DNA of 64,000 nt from Oncomelania hupensis (Eukaryota; Mollusca; Gastropoda; Littorinimorpha; Pomatiopsidae): assembly GCA_036898135.1 (NCBI GenBank), contig CM072515.1, forward strand, positions 68,097,567 through 68,161,566. The letters run 5' to 3'. The notes beneath the pieces are model-generated. The model had not been told where the DNA came from. It was given only the letters and a program-made list of their open reading frames with translations, and ran no database searches. Positions 32,925-44,600 of this stretch are shown piece by piece; within the stretch, counting starts at the first letter, position 1, and the number at the start of each line of letters is the position of its first letter. The position numbers and the translations under genes are program-made.

Positions 32925-33150
32925 TGAATGTAATCGTTCTTACTTGGCGCTTTTCCAGCTCAGAGGGGGCTCAAGGCCCTGGCTGAGTTTAGCCTCCAAC
33001 TCCAACTGCCCGAGGCGCCCACTTGCAACCTTAGGCGCATCGTCTGACGCCGAGACAACTGAGATCAAACCTGAGAAACCGGGGGTTGATGGAGAAGGGA
33101 CTTTGTATACTTGCTGGGTGTGTTTGTGTAGCCGGCACTCACACTTCTAG
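32925..33150 (-). repeat. Interspersed repeat shared with 52010-52235
   Basis: On the minus strand it contains GTGAGTGCCGGCTACAC, then GGGCGCCTCGGGC, and ends GGAAAAGCGC.A.GTAAGA.CGATTA, in the same order as the plus-strand copy at 52010-52235. It is probably an old SINE or MITE. Confidence 0.7.
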
Positions 33151-33406
33151 AACAGGATTGCCAGGATCCATAAAGTCCATATATACAATGGAATGCTTGC
33201 GTACAAAGACTAGACCACCCTAGACTTGTACTCTCATCAGAAGGAGCTTTTTGCACCGCGCTTAGAGTCATGAGCGTTCCTAGACTAAGAATTTCCTATC
33301 CTATTCTATCTTGGGGGCAGAGCAATCTCCAATCTTCGTTTTGCGGATGATATTGATGGATTGGCTGGAAAGGAACAAGAACTTGAACAGCTTGTACAGA
33401 GGCTTG

Positions 33407-34042
33407 TGTTACACTCAGTTTGATGATGGTGTTTTCTATCAGTATCTGATTCAGCCCCGATGCTTGAATTCCTGATAGTTGTGTAACTCAGATTCGTTTA
33501 TTCACACAGCCCGTCCAAACAGCATACAATTCACAAAGTCGACGTATGAAGTTTTCCACTTTTATTCAGCACACATCAACAACTGCATACAATTCTCAAT
33601 TCAACTCAACAACTTTCACAGCAACTTTCCAAATCACTATCAACAACTTTACTGTCTCTCAACAGCGACTCGGCACACGATTAAATAACCTCTCTCTTTT
33701 CTGGAACAATATGGTACATGGTAGAAATGACGTACTGCCACCAATCGAACTAAAGATCGTCATCACTGGCTTACGTCATTACACATTTTCTCTACTTCCG
33801 GGAACATTCACGACCTTCGATATCCATCGGGAAAATTCTATCAAGAGTAAACACGCATATCCAGAAGATTCTCAAATAATATCGACTAACGCAAATTATC
33901 AACGTTATACAAAGCCTCTCCTAACAACAGTGCCAACTCAAATCAAAGGTAAATAAACTCCATTATTGAATACTTTGCAAAACGAAACGATTAGATCTAT
34001 CGTGCGCGCTTTAGACACACTTTCGTTCGTTTCAACGTAACA
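33407..34042. mobile_element. Solo LTR, 636 bp
   Basis: Begins TGTTAC and ends GTAACA, the short inverted ends of an LTR. A 5-bp target duplication GCTTG (33402-33406, 34043-34047) flanks it. The other RTE copy shows the empty site with one GCTTG (minus strand, near 25285). No reading frame of note. It is unrelated to the 1025-bp LTR. Confidence 0.85.
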
Positions 34043-34067
34043 GCTTGACACCACCTCCAGAGCTTAT

Positions 34068-34778
34068 GGAATGGAAATAAGTGCGGAGAAGACCAAAATG
34101 ATGACCAACAACACCAATGGCATCAACACGGACATCAAAGTACAAGGCCAATCCCTCAACACAGTGCACAGCTTCAAATATTTAGGAGCCATTGTGTCAG
34201 ACAATGGGTCTCGACAGGAAGTCCTCTCCAGGATCGCACAAACAACTGCTGCCCTGACAAGGTTGAAGCCCATTTGGAAAGACAGAACCATCAGTCTACA
34301 TTCCAAAGTAAGACTGCTGCGCTCTCTGGTCATCTCCATCTTCCTATATGCTTGCGAAGCATGGACCCTCACAGCAGATCTCCAACGAAGAATACAAAGC
34401 ATGGAGATGAGGTGCTACAGAAGACTTCTGTGCATTTCCTATACCCAACACATCACCAACGTTGAAGTCCGACAGACCATCACACAAGCCATTGGACAAC
34501 ACGATGACCTGCTCACAGTGGTGAAGAAACGGAAACTCCGATGGTATGGCCACGTCACCAGATCATCAGGCCTTGCAAAGACCATTCTGCAAGGCACAGT
34601 GCAAGGAGGTAGAAGAAGGGGGAGACCGAAAAAGAGGTGGGAGGACAACATTCGAGAATGGACTGGTTTGACACTGAGCGAAGCCATGAGGGCTGCTGAG
34701 GACAGAGAAAGATGGAGTATGCTGGTTAAGCGATCATCTGTGGTGCCCCTACGACCTTCGGGTTATGGGACAAGATAG
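34068..34778 (+). pseudogene. RTE reverse transcriptase C-terminal fragment (copy A)
   Basis: Open frame encoding YGMEISAEKTKMMTNN to the RRRGRPKKRWEDNIREWT end and VPLRPSGYGT. It is the continuation of the fragment left of the solo LTR. It lacks the endonuclease and most RT blocks. Confidence 0.9.
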
Positions 34779-34797
34779 AAGATAGAAGATAGATAGA

Positions 34798-35322
34798 TTC
34801 TATCTTGTAACTCTGAGGTCGTTGGGGCACCACCGATGATCATTTAACCAGCATACTCCATCTTTCTCTGTCCTCGGCCACCCTGATGGCTTCGCCCAAT
34901 GTCTAGCCAGTCCATTCTCGAATGTTGTCCTCCCACCTCTTTTTCAGTCTGCCTTTTCATCTACCTCCTTGCACTATTGCAGGATGGTCTTTGCAAGGCC
35001 TGATGATCTGGTGACGTGCCCATACCATCGGAGTTTCCGTTTCTTCACCAATGTGAGCAGGTCATCGTGTTGTCCAATGGCTTGTGTGATGGTCTGTCGG
35101 ACTTCGTCGTTGGTGATGTGCTGGGTATAGGAAATGCAGAGAAGTGTATGTAGCACCTCGTCTCCATGCTTTGTATTCTTCGTTGTAGATCTGCTGTGAG
35201 GGTCCATGTTTCGCAAGCGTATAGGAAGATGGAATCCTGGAGATGACAAGGGAGCGCAGCAGCCTTACCTTGGATTGTAGACTGATGGTCTTGTCTTTGC
35301 AGATGGGCTTCAATCTTACCTA
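34798..35322 (-). mobile_element. RTE LINE copy B, 3' fragment
   Basis: Minus-strand RTE 3' end, in tail-to-tail orientation with copy A. It is more diverged, with small deletions near 34965 and an altered segment near 35145-35165. It is 5'-truncated at about 35322. Copy A appears to have inserted in its simple-repeat tail. Confidence 0.85.
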
Positions 35323-36826
35323 GAGTTTAGATTGTAAAACAAGGTTTTTACCACCTTTTTTTTTTATAGTAATGACTGTACGTGGCAATTTGTGGAGTAG
35401 CAGATCATCAAGATAGTGCTCATATATAAATGCGCTGGTCAGAGTTTATCGAGGGATCATCAAGCGACCCGCCCCCGATCTTTAACAGCTTGTCTTAACA
35501 CACTTCACACCTTAGCCTGTCTTGATAAGACTGTTGAAATACTCTCTATAGAGGTATACCTTGTAGCGATGATGAGACTTATTCAGGCTAGGCAGTATAG
35601 TAGTACAGACAGTTAAACTGTTACAATAAAGATTGATGATAGCAAAGACTTTTATTTCCGAGGTTGGGTATATTATTATCTTTGATGATAGTCATAGATC
35701 TATGTAAGACTGATAGTCAATAGACTGACGATAACATTGAAAATTCGCAAGTAGAGGATAGGAACAAGCCTTTGTCGAACTATGTGTGAAGTTAGAGAAC
35801 ATTTCTAGTCTGCTGCGTTTTGCCGCCTTTATTTTTCCTTGTTCTCGTCTTTGGATGTCGATGAACATTTGGAAATGCTATGTGGGCACATTGATTTAGG
35901 TTTTGTTTAGAGCGTTGAGTATAACGTTTTCCCCCGATCTCAAGGCGCCCTGTAGAGGAAAATACAAAAAAAAAGAACCTTCAGCAATTGGATCAAGTAA
36001 TCTTGCTTGGTCTAGTAAGGCTGAAGTAATTTCCGCGTCGCGTGTCATGGTTTGCTCACAGTATTAATGTATTTATTTATACCATACTGTCAGCGCGTCA
36101 ACTTCCATATTGGGGCTATTATAATCAAAACTTTAGCCCAGTTATCGGGACATAAGTTGCCTCCGCTGTTTTTCTGGGGTAGTATTAATGAACAAGTTAA
36201 GCAGCGGATTAGTCCGGGAAGCCGTAGGCATATCCGCACCCCATCGGCTTCGCGGAGTGATCCCACCCACCCCTGGTGATCAAAGTCGGAACCAGACGGA
36301 CTAACATACAGAACACATTATGATTGTTTCGCCGTGATAAAATGTTTCTGACAATCTAACAGCATACGAAAAAACAAACACTCCACATTGTAAAAGCTAG
36401 TTTTCAGATGGCACTCAAGTTGACCGTCAACAACAGTGTTAAGGGTGAAAACACGATAGATTGCGGTTGCCTCATTCGTCAACATGGTGTGCAAATTTAC
36501 CTAGCTCTCTCAGACCAGCGATGGCTGCTGGAGTTCACACATTTGCAGAGACTTGTCAAGTGTGACAGCAAACCTACAGAGTAGCTTGAGCCTTTGAGAC
36601 CAAGTAGACTGTAGAGGGCGTAAACCACGACAGTCTCGTCCACGCTGTATGATATTGCGAACGTGGAGAGTGCGCGTGCGCGCGCACACACACAAACACA
36701 CACACAAAGAAATAGTGTCTAATACGGAATTGATACTGACCCTTGCATCGATTATATAGTGTACTGAAATTGAAAAGTTTATTTAACTATATGTATAATT
36801 AAAATTTGGAAAAATATTTGTTAAAG

Positions 36827-36827
<1 letters not shown>
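35323..36827. other. Intronic sequence, no feature recognised
   Basis: No coding segment or repeat family seen. A short CA/GC alternating stretch lies at about 36670-36710. Confidence 0.5.
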
Positions 36828-36890
<63 letters not shown>

Positions 36891-36892
36891 TC
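36828..36892. repeat. (TTTA)n microsatellite
   Basis: About 15 TTTA units. Directly after it, a CCAATG..G...GCAGACGTTAAA stretch resembles the tail of the tRNA-SINE at 23986-24240. Confidence 0.95.
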
Positions 36893-36954
36893 CAATGTTG
36901 TTAGCAGACGTTAAATAAATCGCAGTGTGAAAAGTAAACATAATCGTTCCTATA

Positions 36955-37075
36955 AAGCGTACTTACCGTCCCAGCTCTCAAGAGTTGTTCGAGGTGCTGA
37001 AAATGGAAATAATTATTCCTCTATAGCGCGCTTACAATCTCTTAAAGAGTTGCGCAAAGCGCTGAAAAGTTCTTC
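36955..37075 (+). repeat. Diverged tandem duplication, about 60-bp unit
   Basis: CCTATAAAGCGTACTTAC... and CCTCTATAGCGCGCTTAC..., each ending GAGTTG..C.A.G.GCTGAAAA. Confidence 0.7.
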
Positions 37076-39432
37076 TTTAGCATACATATACTTACTTAAT
37101 AGCTCAACTAATTACTTAAGCCTTGGAAGAAGCTTGTAAGAAGCTGAAGGGAAGGAATACTGAGGGACCAGGTGTTGCAGTATTTCTATCGGTGTTGTCG
37201 CGCGCGCGCGCGTTTGTGTGTGTGCGTGTGAAAGAATTTAGTATGAATAATTTTTTGGTATTAATTGACTTGTCTAGCTTGCTAATTAGCATAATTTAAA
37301 GACAAATGCATTGTTATTATTTTTCCAATTTCGATTGTGTGTTTGCGTGTGTGTGGGTGTGTGTAGGGGTGTGTGTGTGTGGTTTGACATGTGAATGTGT
37401 GTGCGGTTTGGCATGTGATGGATTTAATCTATCAGGTAGTAGTATCTAAATGTGAAAAAAAAGCGAGCGTTAAACGATAGCCCCGAGTTTGCAGGTCCTT
37501 AAATTGCATTAGGAAATGTGCTGTGAATGGCGGCGTTGACGGCTGTACCGTTGAGGTTTAGTTCAACAGGTTTTCATTAGGCGCGTGTCCTGTACAGACA
37601 TTAGGACCGGAATGTGTGAAGGGCGGTGTTTGTCTGCCCTAATGGCTCGTGTAACTAAGGGCTGTCCGGCACTTTAGACTGGGAAGCAGGTGGCAAAAAA
37701 ATACAACCCGACCTGGTCAGTTTGGAAAACACCTTTTCCACAGAGTGTCTCGGCATGCTTTTTTGGGGTGGGTGGGTGGAAGGATGGGAGTGGGGACTAT
37801 TCTGATTCATGATCAGATTAGAAGAATACGTGTGCTAACTTCGAAAGGCTATAAGAAGGTGAAGCGGCCGTGACGAATAGTAATACTATAAAACCTGGCC
37901 TTCGTAGAACGTTGGGTGATGAGGAAGGCCGATGGCGTCTTGATACTGGAGGAATGTATGTTTATTCATTCTGACAGCTTCTGTATGCTTCGCTGTTCAC
38001 GGCTGTAATGCCTACGAGGTCACTTTGAACTTTTCTCCGAACTTGTGGGAAATATAAGAAACGTAGTATTTTTCAGATGATCAAGATTATCCTTGCCTTT
38101 TGGCGAACCCGGATATATATTTTTTAAAATATGGTCAAGAAGAGGTGTGTGTTTGTGTGTGTGTGTGCGTGCGCGTGCGCTTTGGGGGTGTAATAAGGGG
38201 AGAGAGTGCTTTGGGGGTGTAATAGGAAAAGATAGAGTTACAGTATTTAGCGTGTGTTTTATATAATTATATTGTTAGGTGTTTGTTGGCGCGCGCGTGT
38301 GTGCTCTTTCTGCGTGCTCAAACGCATTACTATGATACATGCTTTCGCGATATTTAGAGTATTGGAAATATTATGCTGTGTTAGAATTCCCCCTGTTTGT
38401 TTGACGCGTGAGCTATTTGGTTCATAGAATTCATGGTGTCAGAAAAGAGGGTCAGGCGATGGATTGCGTGCCGCAAAGTCCTTCAGTGGTCGCAGGAGAA
38501 CATCACGTTTTGTCATTTCCGTTCAAATGTCCCTGATGTTGTTTGTAGAAAAGGTTGGGAAGGAGTGTTAGTCGATGGGAGTGAGGTGTGTTAGTGGTGG
38601 CGGGTGATAGGTACTTGGGTGTTGAGAGGTGGACACTGTGCACTGTTTTGAGGAAGTCACCAGCGGCTCCGTCATGCTGTGTAGGTCAGTAAGTTTTACA
38701 ACGAGGGAGAAGACTAGAGTGATATCTTTTAACAAGGCATTAACGATGTAAAACGGCTGCCACACAGTTTTATGACAAAAGTTGACACACGGACTAGACT
38801 TCTTTGCTGTATTAACATGTCAATTTGTTAGAGGATGACAGGTACATTATAATATTAAACATTTAAAGCTCTTAGAAGTACAAACATTGAAACATTAAGC
38901 GTCGACTCTGGATCGCACTTACAATGGTTGGGATCGCACGGTTTCTCGAGTGTCCCGATTCCATAATAATTGTATTAATTTGTCCATGATCTGTCTTCCT
39001 TCGTACTCTTTCTGTTATCGTTTCTGGCTGTTTTCTAGATGTTCCATTTTAAGCAGAAGATCAAGCCTTTAATTTCCGCGGCTTGTGTTTGATTCAGTGG
39101 AACTCGCCTGGAACACCTTACCCACCTGTGCAAAGCACACCGTACACTACCTTTTCCTGCGTTGTTATCTCCCAAGCAACATTTTCACAAAGGATTAACA
39201 TAGATCTCCATATCCTCCTGCTGTTTCTGCTTTCTCAATAATGTTCCAGTAAAGAAATAATGCTGATAAAGTGGCGGAAAGACAACACAGCTGGTATTGT
39301 AGAAAATGAAACGACAACTCAACGTGTTCCCAACGAATAGTTCCCGTCAACGTTGAAAGTACCTCGCTGCCTTAGAATTTGAAGGTAAGGTAACGGAGGA
39401 ATTGTCTACATGATAGTCCGGTGTTTGGAAGT
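37076..39432. other. Intronic sequence with GT/CG-rich tracts
   Basis: Alternating CG at about 37199-37212 and GT-rich tracts near 37336-37400 and 38143-38180. No gene seen. Confidence 0.55.
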
Positions 39433-39468
39433 ACTCTCTCTCTCTCTCTCTGTCTCTCTGTCTGTCTC

Positions 39469-39517
<49 letters not shown>
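39433..39517. repeat. (CT)n microsatellite
   Basis: CT dinucleotide run with occasional TG interruptions. Confidence 0.96.
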
Positions 39518-39520
<3 letters not shown>

Positions 39521-39825
39521 CGGAAGTACTATCTTTCTCTCTGTCTACATCAACTGGTGTTGCTGTAGAAAAAAAGGCTTCTAGTTTGTTAGCAATAAAT
39601 TGCCTACCAGCTGAAGGTTAATGTGTGCTAGTAACTATTAACGTAGGATCAACGGGATCCTCAGTGCAGGGTACAAACTCTGAGCGATATGGCTCCAGTC
39701 AAAACAATAGAGAAGCGCAGCTGTGCAGACCGAACCAATCGGTGTTTACGTTAAGGGTTTATTAAATACCTTGATAATTACCGTTAATGAATGATGTTTT
39801 GCACTATTATTATTTTTTTTACGAG

Positions 39826-40280
39826 TCCTCTGTTTTGATCTTAAATGGTATTGCTTGGTACACATGGAACCTTGAATCCACGAGGGCGCATTATAGTTTG
39901 AAACGATGTCCTTTTATTAATTAGCAACTACCTGATCACAACTGTAGCTCTAAGTATGAAAACATCGACAGAAACAGAAGGAATATGTTTGCATGCGTGA
40001 CACACGGAAAAACACGACGAATTCTTGGAAAACATTTTGTTGTTGTTTTCATGCGAGACATTTCCATGCGACATAACTTTAACTGTTAAAGTAGTAATAG
40101 TAATTTGGTACCTGTTGAGGCAGTGAAAGCCTTTAGACTACTGTTGTGTTGGTCTTAAAATATGATTGCTTTGTACACTTGGGACTTTATCCGCCGCTTT
40201 GTTTAGCAAAAACAAGATCACAATATTAACAGTTTGAAGTATAGCTGAGGCTCCTAACTCAAGGGGCTCTTTAGCTACGG
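39826..40280 (+). repeat. Two diverged direct copies of an about 140-bp segment
   Basis: The segments at about 39826-39965 and 40141-40280 share TTG.TCTTAAA...ATTGCTT.GTACAC.TGG and GATCACAA in order. They are spaced about 315 bp apart. Confidence 0.6.
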
Positions 40281-41287
40281 CTTAAATAAACTAGTCAACA
40301 AAGCAAAGCCATCGTTGGCCGTACTTATCTCCCCGGAATGTTAATTGAGAGGTAGTTTCGGCAAGTATGAACTGCCATGTGCAGTAGTAACATTTTATTA
40401 TCTTCTATCCAACACCCATGGCCTCTCTTCTTCTGCTGATTGCTTTGAATTCAGTTCAAGCGTTTCTTTTTTTAAGTCGTTGCTTCACCAAGTTTATTGA
40501 ATGGAGCTGAAAAAGCGCCTGATTTTGCTGAATGCATGCATGGCATGTGAAAGCACGCATCCTATTTTACAATTTGTTACAAAATATACTACTACTACCT
40601 TTTGTTTTGTGAGGTCAGGATACACATTATTCATGTGAATAACGTTTAAACTAGCCAGCCATGGCCCATGCTGATATTGGAAAGATACGTTAAAAAGAAA
40701 AAATGGTTGAAGAAGACACAAACTCACCAGATTAAAAGAGTATCTGTACGTGTGTTAATACAGAGTGTTGTTTTGTGGCGCAATGGAGGGCGACTGTTCG
40801 CGCTTGGGAGAAATTGTCTATCTTCCATTTGTTGGTTAGTGTAGCCTTGGGTGGCTCTCCTGCTGTGCAGAATCCTTTGGTTTTGCCATTGGATTATGCA
40901 GGACAAAGCGACACGACATATGTTCTCCCCGCTTAACCATTCGTCTTCTGCTTTTGGTGGTGAGCAGGACTTACGTTGTCGGTTGGCATATTATGCAGGC
41001 TATTGGCAGTGACCTGCAGAGAGTGTCGTGGCACTAGTAGCCGGCAATCCGGTCTTACCACAACACGCTTCCCCCTACTTGCACGGCAACAACATTTTAT
41101 GTCTCTCTTACGAGGGATAAATTAAAATACAGTTCGGATTGGGCAGTGTTCTCAAGGGCGTGGCCGAAAGGCGGGAGTCAAATACTCCGCTCGGCTACAG
41201 GTTAGTTTTGTGGTTTATTTTCATTAGTTTTAATAATACTAATACTAATGCAGGATGCTCTCACGAGCTTTTTCTTCAAACGAACTC
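40281..41287. other. Intronic sequence, no feature recognised
   Basis: No coding segment or repeat seen. Confidence 0.5.
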
Positions 41288-41894
41288 AAGCCGCGGCGAA
41301 CCCCCGTTGGGGTGCCGGGGGTTTCAGTATAAATAGTATCCCCACTTTCTGGAAATTTAGTGCTTTAAATTCCCACTGTCGCTGTCTTTCTCATTTGCTC
41401 TTTCTCATTTGCTCTTTCTCATTCCTGCTCTGTTCTATCAATCTGCTATACTATCATCTTCTTCGCTAGACCAGTCCCCTACCTTTTTTCTTGAAAACTC
41501 TTCCGGGACAAGACTCCTTGTTTGTGTTTGAGGTCTGTTGGATCAGCTTGGGAATATTGGACGCTTTCTGCCAGGTGGTCACTAGGGCTTCCTATGATGT
41601 TATTATTTAGCAATGTAGGCAATTTATATGTATGTGTTTTGTTGATAATTTATAATGATTGTATTTTATTTTGTTTTTGTAAACGGGGGTTCGATAAGTT
41701 GGGGTGAAGCCTCAGCCGTCCCCTGCGTGGGATGTCTTTATTGTAAAGTGACTGGCTGGTGGAGAGCTTTCGGTTTTACCACTAGGGTTGTTTCAGCAGA
41801 TCTTTTATGCGGATCGGGGGTTGTCCGGTCCTGATTTGGCTCGGAAGAGTCCGCTGGACCTAAAGCAATAATAATGTAATGTAAGCCGCGGCGA
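41288..41894 (+). mobile_element. 580-bp retroposon, full-length copy
   Basis: The element 41300-41882 (583 bp) is flanked by a perfect 12-bp duplication AAGCCGCGGCGA (41288-41299, 41883-41894). It starts ACCCCCGTTGGGGTGCCGG and ends AATAATAATGTAATGT. It shows the uninterrupted TATAAATAGTATCCCC site into which the LTR element inserted in the copy at 7549-15577. Confidence 0.95.
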
Positions 41895-41984
41895 TCTGAA
41901 GAGATCGCTATTACAGAAGTCGGAAAAGAAATACGTTTTTTAATTGTTGAAATGTTAGACTGCATCCAATACCATTATTGATGG

Positions 41985-42045
41985 GATGGAGGAAACCTGG
42001 GTACCCGGAGAAACCCTCGGTGTCCTGAACAGTCTCATTCCTAAG
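41985..42045 (-). repeat. SINE central-block fragment
   Basis: GGAGGAAACCTGGGTACCCGGAGAAACCCT is, on the minus strand, the same block as in the SINEs at 3070-3390 and 5848-5910. Confidence 0.6.
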
Positions 42046-42148
42046 TCACAGCATATAATAGGAAACCAGCTAAACCAGTTTTGCCCCTTTGCCGTCAAGT
42101 ATTGGGAAAAGTCGCATTCTTTCGTGAAGTGCAGCCACTTTACGCTCT

Positions 42149-42184
42149 TCTTCTTCTTCTTCTTCTTCTTCTTCTTCTTCTTCT

Positions 42185-42243
<59 letters not shown>

Positions 42244-42316
42244 TTCTTCTTCTTCTTCTTCTTCTTCTTCTTCTTCTTCTTCTTCTTCTTCTTCTTCTTC
42301 TTCTTCTTCTTCTTCT
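42149..42316. repeat. Symmetric (TTC)n(GTC)n(TTC)n microsatellite
   Basis: About 13 TTC, 19 GTC and 24 TTC units in a row. All the long poly-residue frames here are spurious. Confidence 0.97.
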
Positions 42317-43021
42317 TTAAAATTAATATACAAGTTGGCACTGTTAAGGACTCCACCCAATAATAATATTGCGAGTCTAAAATCCCTCTTATTTTCCTTG
42401 ATGATAACTCAACTGTCTTTCTTGCTGCTAATTGGTCTCCGTTGCTGTGAAATTCTTGCCCTTGTTTTCGTCAAGTTTTACTTTCATCGGGAGTAATTGA
42501 AATAATTTGGTTTTGTAAATTGGAAGATAATGAGGCAGATGATAAGCGATGGCATTTGAAAGGTCAAGGTACAGATGGAACCGCGTAATGGCAGTGAAGA
42601 GGCAGCTTTAGCGGACAATTCTTGCCTTCCTTTTTTTTTTATAAGTGTTTTGTAAATGTAAAATGTTGACGTAGATGATTAGCGACGGCTTGTGAAAACT
42701 CGGGATGCACACCTCGTAGCTGAGACTTGCCGGGCTCCTCTCACTAGCGAGAGACCCTCGTAAGCCTCGACCAGTCTCTTCTGCGCTGTGTGGTCGGGAT
42801 GCACAAGGCAAACAACGTCCCAGCAATAAACAAAAACTTATTTAATCGCTTGTCCCGACATGTACGTAACCGGGTCGCCCTCTTTGCGACAGTAATAATT
42901 ATGTAAGTGGGTTAGCTCAGGCTTGTAGGTAGCTTGGGGGACCGACTGAAAGAACTGCTTTGTTCTCTGTCGATGTCGGTCGTTTTAAAATAGAAACAGG
43001 AGGAGACGAAGGAGCAGAATG
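42317..43021. other. Intronic sequence, no feature recognised
   Basis: No gene or repeat seen. Confidence 0.5.
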
Positions 43022-43097
<76 letters not shown>

Positions 43098-43165
43098 GAG
43101 AGGGGAGGCAGGCAGGCAGGCAGACAGGCAGACAGACAGACAGACAGATAGATAGATAGATAGAC
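43022..43165. repeat. (GA)n followed by GGCA/GACA/GATA repeats
   Basis: About 35 GA units, then GGCA, GACA and GATA tetranucleotide runs. Confidence 0.96.
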
Positions 43166-44151
43166 CGACCGATAAATAGTTTAGACTGGGAAGTGCAAGA
43201 ACTTTTAACTCCAAGTTTGTGAGGAGTCATTAGTTAAAATTTCCGAAATTGAGAGAAAGTGTTAATTTTGCCGCCTTGGTTATATACGTTAGTGTGCCTG
43301 TGGGTTGGTGGTTGTGAAATGTGGTGGTGACTGTGGAGGGGGGGAAGGATGATGATGAAGAGGGTGGCGGGAAAAGAGGTTGTTGTTCCTGTGTTGGGTT
43401 CATCCCAGTGTCTGGAGAGAGGCCGTAATAATTAGAATAACGTCTTTGCTGTGTGGTTGTGTTGGCGGTGGTGGCGATATGGGAGGTAGATTTAGTGTGG
43501 GAAATAAGACGCCGGCGTGATAGGGGGACAGTGCAGGTCACCCCTTCCTATTGTTTGTAATCGCCCTGCGTCTGGCAGCGCTGATAGGGATGCACGCTTG
43601 TAAGGTGCGTTAGGCTGTCTTGTCTAGCAATGGGTGTGTGGGTGTGTGTGTTTGCGTGTGTGTGTGTGTGTGTGCGTGTGTGTGGGTGTGTGAGAGAGAG
43701 AGAGAATGAATGCCAGTTTTAAAATTCCCTCCTTTACCTGGGCGGAGGTGTGCATTCTGTGTCTCTCTCTCTCTCTATTACAGGTGTAAAATGTCTTGGT
43801 ATCTGGGCAGTGATGTTCAGAGAAGTTTCTGCTACCACTACCTTTCAGCGGCTGTCAGATAAAAGCTGCCAGGGTTTGGAAGCCATCTTCTGACGGAAGG
43901 ACGGGCCGACGTGTATTGATAATTTTAGCCAAGAGTGATTAAGTCTGTAGCGTTCCAATCTTAGCATTAGAAGGTGGTTCAGTTCAGTATTTTAGGTTCA
44001 GTATGCTCACACTGTGGGGATTTTAAACACATGCGCATACTCCCTCACAGTTGCTCACATTCACACACGCATTAAAAAATGTTATTTATTTTACAAGTTA
44101 ACAGGAACTAATTAAAGAGAACTTAAAACAATTTTCCAAATGGCGATCTTA
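43166..44151. other. Intronic sequence, GT-rich in part
   Basis: A GT microsatellite at about 43636-43692 and a short GA run follow. No gene seen. Confidence 0.6.
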
Positions 44152-44400
44152 TCAAAACACTACATGTGGATGACATAATATAGTCTCCTTTGTTCGGCAA
44201 TATTTTTCTATCATGTAACCGTGATCTTTAAAGAATAATTTTAATACAGGACATTCGAATAGTATATGACCTATATACATTTTTGCAGAACAAACACAAT
44301 TTATGCTCGAAGAGTATTTAGTGTTCCAAGCATTTAATCTTAATTTGTAAATTAATTTCGACGAGTTTCTGTAACAGTTAAATTCAAAAGGTACTTTTCT
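44152..44400 (-). pseudogene. LINE ORF2 C-terminal remnant
   Basis: An 83-codon open stretch without ATG, ending in TGA at 44152-44154. It reads RKVPFEFN..., YKLRLNAWNTKYSSSINCVC, then IGHILFECPVLK. The Cys-x-Cys followed by HILFECP is the zinc-knuckle-like block at the end of many LINE polymerases and RNase H-bearing ORF2 proteins. The upstream part of the element is not recognisable, so this is a 5'-truncated or decayed copy. Confidence 0.7.
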
Positions 44401-44600
44401 GGAATGTAATTTTTCTATTTCTACCTTTAGTATAGAAAATATTTAATTACAAGATATTTTTATATTATCGAGAAGAAGGTTATATTAGAAGGTGGTTTGA
44501 CTCCGATAGCGCGATAGTATGGTTTGGTACTGTTAGTGTTACTGAAAGTCCAACCCTTACTGAATATCCAAACCTCTGGCAGTCGATGAATACACTGCGT

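Larger units (their letters stand above)
33303..34797 (+). mobile_element. RTE LINE copy A, 5'-truncated, split by a solo LTR
   Basis: RTE sequence 33313-33406 and 34048-34787 on the plus strand, interrupted at GCTTG. A 10-bp direct repeat ATTCTATCTT lies at both ends (33303-33312, 34788-34797). The left piece covers RAISNLRFADDIDGLAG. The right piece encodes the last 235 residues of the RTE polymerase, with almost no difference from the full-length copy, so this insertion is recent. Confidence 0.88.

Noticed and set aside
30956..33300. Possible nested host gene in the large intron
   Set aside because: The open frames are short, without conserved motifs or convincing splice structure.
33479..33956. 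136-aa and 69-aa frames inside the solo LTR
   Set aside because: Low-complexity composition, no motif, and they lie inside a 636-bp LTR with TG...CA ends.
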